Assembly: GCF_000970285.1 (NCBI RefSeq)
Contig: NZ_CP009516.1
Span: 785,036-849,035, forward strand
Reading direction: 5' to 3'
Length of the DNA: 64,000 bases
DNA from: Methanosarcina horonobensis HB-1 = JCM 15518
Lineage (GTDB): Archaea > Halobacteriota > Methanosarcinia > Methanosarcinales > Methanosarcinaceae
Shown here piece after piece: positions 63,973 through 64,000 of this stretch. The notes below the pieces were generated by a model. It saw only the letters and a list, made by a program, of their open reading frames with translations. It made no database searches and had not been told where the DNA came from. A program made the position numbers and the translations under genes. Numbering within the stretch: position 1 is the stretch's first letter; each line of letters begins with the position of its first letter.

Positions 63973-64000
63973 GTGAGTAATGTGAGCGGGAAACTTTTTT
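63973..64000 (+). CDS. possible start of a gene cut by the window edge
   Basis: GTG at 63973 after AATAGGGG opens VSNVSGKLF and stays open to the edge. Too short to identify; the alternative ATG at 63980 meets TGA at once. Call rests only on the ribosome-like AGGGG and TATA box. Confidence 0.25.

Overview
The window reads as chromosomal DNA of a methanogenic archaeon of the genus Methanosarcina. Evidence seen directly: a nifH-nifI1-nifI2-nifD-nifK-nifE-nifN order with the two GlnB-like nifI genes between nifH and nifD, directly followed by modABC; archaeal-type prolyl-tRNA synthetase, SepF, class I DhnA-type aldolase, geranylgeranyl reductase and a CobT-like protein; GGAGG/GGTGATC ribosome binding sites; TTTATATA boxes; AT-rich intergenic DNA; intron-less tRNAs without encoded CCA. 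The species is not decided here.

Layout. 1-4.4 kb is a decaying accessory stretch: a DUF3160 remnant, a zinc alcohol dehydrogenase with an internal 147-bp tandem duplication and no normal start at the expected place, a methyltransferase, and two frameshifted genes. 4.6-8.5 kb holds a DEAD-box helicase, an unknown protein and a GNAT acetyltransferase. 8.2-21.8 kb is a thiol/metalloid region: two AhpD-like CxxC proteins with poly-Cys tails, an ArsR regulator, a permease-thioredoxin-DGC operon followed by Usp and ACR3, two YnfA-like membrane proteins, CorA, and a [4Fe-4S]-HTH regulator heading a DsrE/DsrF/DsrH-like operon. Six copies of one dyad (core TCAR-N6-TTGA) lie at five of the promoters here, which suggests an undescribed ArsR-type regulon.

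21.9-26.9 kb carries three ammonium transporters (two are recent tandem duplicates) and a GlnK. 28.8-36.0 kb is a seven-gene operon: methyltransferase, lipoprotein binding protein, two permeases, two ATPases of the oligopeptide/nickel type, and a Gate-domain membrane protein. 36.8-47.3 kb is the molybdenum nitrogenase and molybdate transport operon, read from a duplicated promoter/operator with ACCGG-N3-CCGGT dyads (NrpR type). Together with the amt/glnK genes this makes a nitrogen acquisition island.

47.6-64 kb is mostly housekeeping: geranylgeranyl reductase, two small TPR proteins, an unknown membrane-anchored protein, aldolase and pyruvate kinase, three tRNAs (Asn, CAU, Asn), two zinc-ribbon miniproteins, a CobT-like protein, ProS, a ZPR1-like protein overlapping archaeal SepF, a PUA-domain protein and two tandem MFS transporters. 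All similarity calls are from recognition of motifs by eye; no search was run.
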